From positions 25,005 through 89,004 of the forward strand of contig CAKOPG010000003.1 of NCBI GenBank assembly GCA_934098745.1: 64,000 bases of DNA, written 5' to 3'. Positions within the stretch are counted from its first letter, which is position 1. The number at the start of each line of letters is the position of its first letter. A program made the position numbers and the translations under genes. Below the pieces are notes generated by a model that saw only the letters and a program-made list of their open reading frames with translations, was not told the origin of the DNA and did not search any database. This stretch comes from an uncultured Bacilli bacterium. Its GTDB lineage: Bacteria > Bacillota_I > Bacilli_A > RF39 > UBA660. Of this stretch, positions 61,853 to 64,000 are shown one piece after another.

Positions 61853-62743
61853 CTATTCAATTATGATTTGTTCTAATAATAAATCAACATCATAGTTCTC
61901 TTTTACTTCTTTTTGTATTTTATTAATTAATTCTATAATATCTTTACCTTGGGCGTGGTTACTGTTGATAATGAAATTAGCATGTTTATTAGATACTTCT
62001 GCACCATTAATGTTATACCCTTTTAGATGACATTTTTCAATTAATTCTCCGGCATATTTTCCTTCGGGGTTACGAAAAACACTTCCGGCATTAGGAAAAT
62101 TTAGTGGTTGAGAATTAAGACGTTTTTGTTTTCTTTCTTCAATTAAATTTTTCATTTCTGCAATATTGCCTCTTGAAAGTTCAAAAGTTGTTGATAAGAC
62201 AATATATTCTTTGTGTTTTTTTAAAAATGAATCGCGGTATGAATATGATAAATCTTTGTTATTTAATTCAATAATTTCTAGTTTATCATTTAATACGCGG
62301 ACGCTTTTTACAACTTGTGACATATCGCTATTATAAGCTCCAGCATTCATAGCTGTTGAGGCTCCAACACATCCTGGAATACCTGTGGCAAATACTAATC
62401 CGGATAAGCCATTTTTAATTGTATCAAAAGCAAGTTTAATTAAGGAACAACCTGCTCCTGCAGTAACTAGATTTTCTTTATATGTAATTTGATTAAGTTC
62501 ATCTAGTTTTATAACGACACCTTGATAATATTCTTTAGCAAGAATTATATTAGAGCCATTTCCAAGGATTATATAGTTTATATTATTTTTCTTTAATTCT
62601 TTTAGTATTAGGATTAATTCTTGTTCATTTCTAGGAAAAACAAGATATTCACAACTGCTATCTATTCTATATGTGTTGTAATTTTTTAAAGAGGCATTTT
62701 CTAATGCTATTATATTATTTTTTTTAAAAAAATTTTTTATCAT
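61853..62743 (-). CDS. murB: UDP-N-acetylenolpyruvoylglucosamine reductase
   Basis: 296 aa FAD enzyme making UDP-MurNAc. FAD-binding LGNGSNII, GLVFATGIPGCVGASTAMNAGAY, YSYRDS(F) with Arg and PNAGSVFRNPEGKYAGELIE with the catalytic Ser; C-terminal SNKHANFIIN. Overlaps murG by 20 nt. Confidence 0.96.
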   Translation of the reverse strand: MIKNFFKKNNIIALENASLKNYNTYRIDSSCEYLVFPRNEQELILILKELKKNNINYIILGNGSNIILAKEYYQGVVIKLDELNQITYKENLVTAGAGCSLIKLAFDTIKNGLSGLVFATGIPGCVGASTAMNAGAYNSDMSQVVKSVRVLNDKLEIIELNNKDLSYSYRDSFLKKHKEYIVLSTTFELSRGNIAEMKNLIEERKQKRLNSQPLNFPNAGSVFRNPEGKYAGELIEKCHLKGYNINGAEVSNKHANFIINSNHAQGKDIIELINKIQKEVKENYDVDLLLEQIIIE

Positions 62744-63818
62744 CTAAGATCATTCCTTTTAGTATGTTGTATATTCTTTCTCCACTATCTTTTATGCCTA
62801 ATTTTTGTAAATTATTCTTCATTTTTAAATACTCATCTTTGTTTTTTAAAGTTTTATCAATTAAATTAATTAGATTTTCTTTGTTGAAATCTTTTTCTTC
62901 TAAAATTAAAGCGGCATTTTTTTCAACTAAATCCATAGCATTTTTATATTGATGATTATTTGTTACATATGGACTAGGGATAAAGATAGAAGGTACTCCT
63001 AGTACTAGAATTTCACTCATTGTTGAGGCTCCCGCTCTAGTAACCATTAAATCGGTGACTTTCATAAGTGAAGGCATTTCATATACAAAAGGAACTATTT
63101 TAACATTTTTAGGAAGTTTAATTTTTTTTACTTTTTCATAATACGAATTTCCTGTAACAAACATTACTTCATAATCTTTATTGGAAAAATCATTTAAAAA
63201 TGATACTAATTTATCATTAATGGTTCTACTTCCTAGACTTCCCATGACGATTAAAACTAATGGTTTTTCCTTGGATAATCCATAATCTTCTTTTTTAGCT
63301 TTTGGCATGCTAAGAGCTTTTTCGCTACATGGATTTCCTGTTAGAACGGCTTTATCTTTGGGAAATAGTTCTAGTGTTGAAGAAAATGATACACCAACTT
63401 TATCAGCATATTTTGTTAGATATTTGTTAGTTAAACCTATAACTGAGTTTTGTTCATGTATAAATGTTTTTTTGCCAAGTTTTTTAGCAGCCCAGATAAC
63501 GGGACCTGTCACATAGCCACCGGCACCAATAACAACATCTGGATCAAATTCTTTTATTATTTTTTTACATTTTCCTCTAGCTTTTAAAAATTGATATAAT
63601 ACTTTTATATTTTCAAGGGTTAATTTTCTTTTTAAACCACTAACAGTTATTTCTTCATATTTAATACCTAATTCAGGAATTAAATCTTTTTCCATGCGAT
63701 CAGAAGTACCGATATATAAAAACTCACTATTTGGTTCTTCTTTTTTTATTTTATTGATAATGGCAATTGCTGGATATATATGACCTCCGGTACCGCCAGC
63801 ACTTATTATAACTCTCAT
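62724..63818 (-). CDS. murG: Undecaprenyl-PP-MurNAc-pentapeptide GlcNAc transferase
   Basis: 364 aa GT-B enzyme making lipid II at the inner membrane face. ISAGGTGGHIYPAIAI, GAGGYVTGPVIWAAK, FIHEQNSVIGLTNK, and the donor site MVTRAGASTMSEIL. Start at 63818 with AGAGGTG 5 nt upstream. First gene of murG-murB-divIB. Confidence 0.97.
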   Translation of the reverse strand: MRVIISAGGTGGHIYPAIAIINKIKKEEPNSEFLYIGTSDRMEKDLIPELGIKYEEITVSGLKRKLTLENIKVLYQFLKARGKCKKIIKEFDPDVVIGAGGYVTGPVIWAAKKLGKKTFIHEQNSVIGLTNKYLTKYADKVGVSFSSTLELFPKDKAVLTGNPCSEKALSMPKAKKEDYGLSKEKPLVLIVMGSLGSRTINDKLVSFLNDFSNKDYEVMFVTGNSYYEKVKKIKLPKNVKIVPFVYEMPSLMKVTDLMVTRAGASTMSEILVLGVPSIFIPSPYVTNNHQYKNAMDLVEKNAALILEEKDFNKENLINLIDKTLKNKDEYLKMKNNLQKLGIKDSGERIYNILKGMILDDKKFF

Positions 63819-63837
63819 GTTTCACCTCTTTATAATT

Positions 63838-63871
63838 ATAACATAACTAAATAATTTTGTAATTATGTTAT
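63838..63871. other. Inverted repeat between the rRNA gene and murG
   Basis: ATAACATAA and TTATGTTAT flank 16 AT-rich bases. It overlaps -10-like TATAAT sequences for murG on the minus strand; could be an operator or hairpin. No T run. Confidence 0.35.
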
Positions 63872-63937
63872 ACTAAATTATACATATTAAAAACGAGAAT
63901 TATGTAAATTTTAATGATTTTTGAGCATAAAAAAAAT

Positions 63938-64000
63938 ATTGGCAACGTCCTATTTTAGCTTATCACTATCGTCGGCGTTTAGGTGCTTAACTTCTGTGTT
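63938..64000 (-). rRNA. rrf: 5S rRNA, 3' part, cut by the window end
   Basis: Read on the minus strand: AACACAGAAGTTAAGCACCT, then AAACGCCGACGATAGTG and the 3' strand GGACGTTGCCAATA. The first pieces are the invariant loop B/C and helix IV region of bacterial 5S rRNA. An eight-T run follows. The 5' half lies outside the window, so an rRNA operon ends here. Confidence 0.92.

Noticed and set aside
1..64000. TGA reassigned to Trp (Mollicutes-type code)
   Set aside because: Several genes end cleanly at TGA (for example the gene ending at 36898) and conserved Trp positions use TGG, so code 11 fits.
1..64000. CRISPR array or defence island
   Set aside because: No regularly spaced repeats and no Cas-like proteins were found on either strand.

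Overview
The window is very AT-rich and densely packed, with most genes on the minus strand. TAA, TAG and TGA all act as stops. It carries Spo0A, SpoIVFA/SpoIVFB, YlbJ and YlbL homologues, T-box leaders, a CIRCE-type operator, a long-form HPF, and the rplU-ysxB-rpmA and hrcA-grpE-dnaK-dnaJ orders. This is a Firmicutes chromosome, most likely an uncultured, streamlined Bacilli-type (Erysipelotrichales/RF39-like) gut bacterium. The phylum is well supported; the finer placement is inference.

Layout. 1-4.6 kb: the end of a PrsA-like foldase, small membrane/unknown genes, rmuC, a rhodanese and a secreted FGE-fold protein. 4.7-8.4 kb: glyS behind a T-box, and a HelD-type RNA polymerase recycling ATPase behind a probable attenuator. 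8.4-12.8 kb: a membrane protein plus hybrid sensor protein whose phospho-acceptor His is replaced by Gln, then an acyl-adenylating enzyme. 12.9-18.5 kb: a T-box-led operon tyrS / CAT-fold acyltransferase / AMP ligase / folD / CmpB-like permease. 18.5-20.4 kb: yvcK-whiA without rapZ. 20.5-32.6 kb: a ten-gene type IV secretion operon (VirB2-like pilin, pilin-related secreted protein, VirB6, VirB3/PrgI, VirB4 in two genes, a SpoIID-NlpC/P60 wall hydrolase, a lipoprotein, VirD4) ending in a formate/nitrite channel gene. No relaxase, integrase, oriT or partition gene is visible.

32.6-46.9 kb is largely core: obgE, a U32 RlhA-type protein, two tRNAs, rpmA-prp-rplU behind an L21-type leader, spoIVFB/spoIVFA, ylbL/ylbJ, hpf, rpsD, spo0A with two tandem 0A-like boxes in its promoter, and tpiA/pgk. 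46.9-47.5 kb has no gene but has a consensus promoter and a terminator bracketing roughly 490 nt of structured RNA that matches nothing I know. 47.5-52.5 kb: serS-fmt plus small membrane proteins, and rsmE with a membrane-anchored protein. 52.5-57.3 kb: the CIRCE-controlled heat-shock operon. 57.5-64 kb: stomatin/NfeD pair, an intracellular transglutaminase-fold protein, an orphan Flp-like pilin, divIB-murB-murG, and the 3' part of a 5S rRNA gene cut by the window edge.

The best candidate for an undescribed system is the relaxase-less T4SS operon held among housekeeping genes, with the orphan RNA upstream of pgk second.
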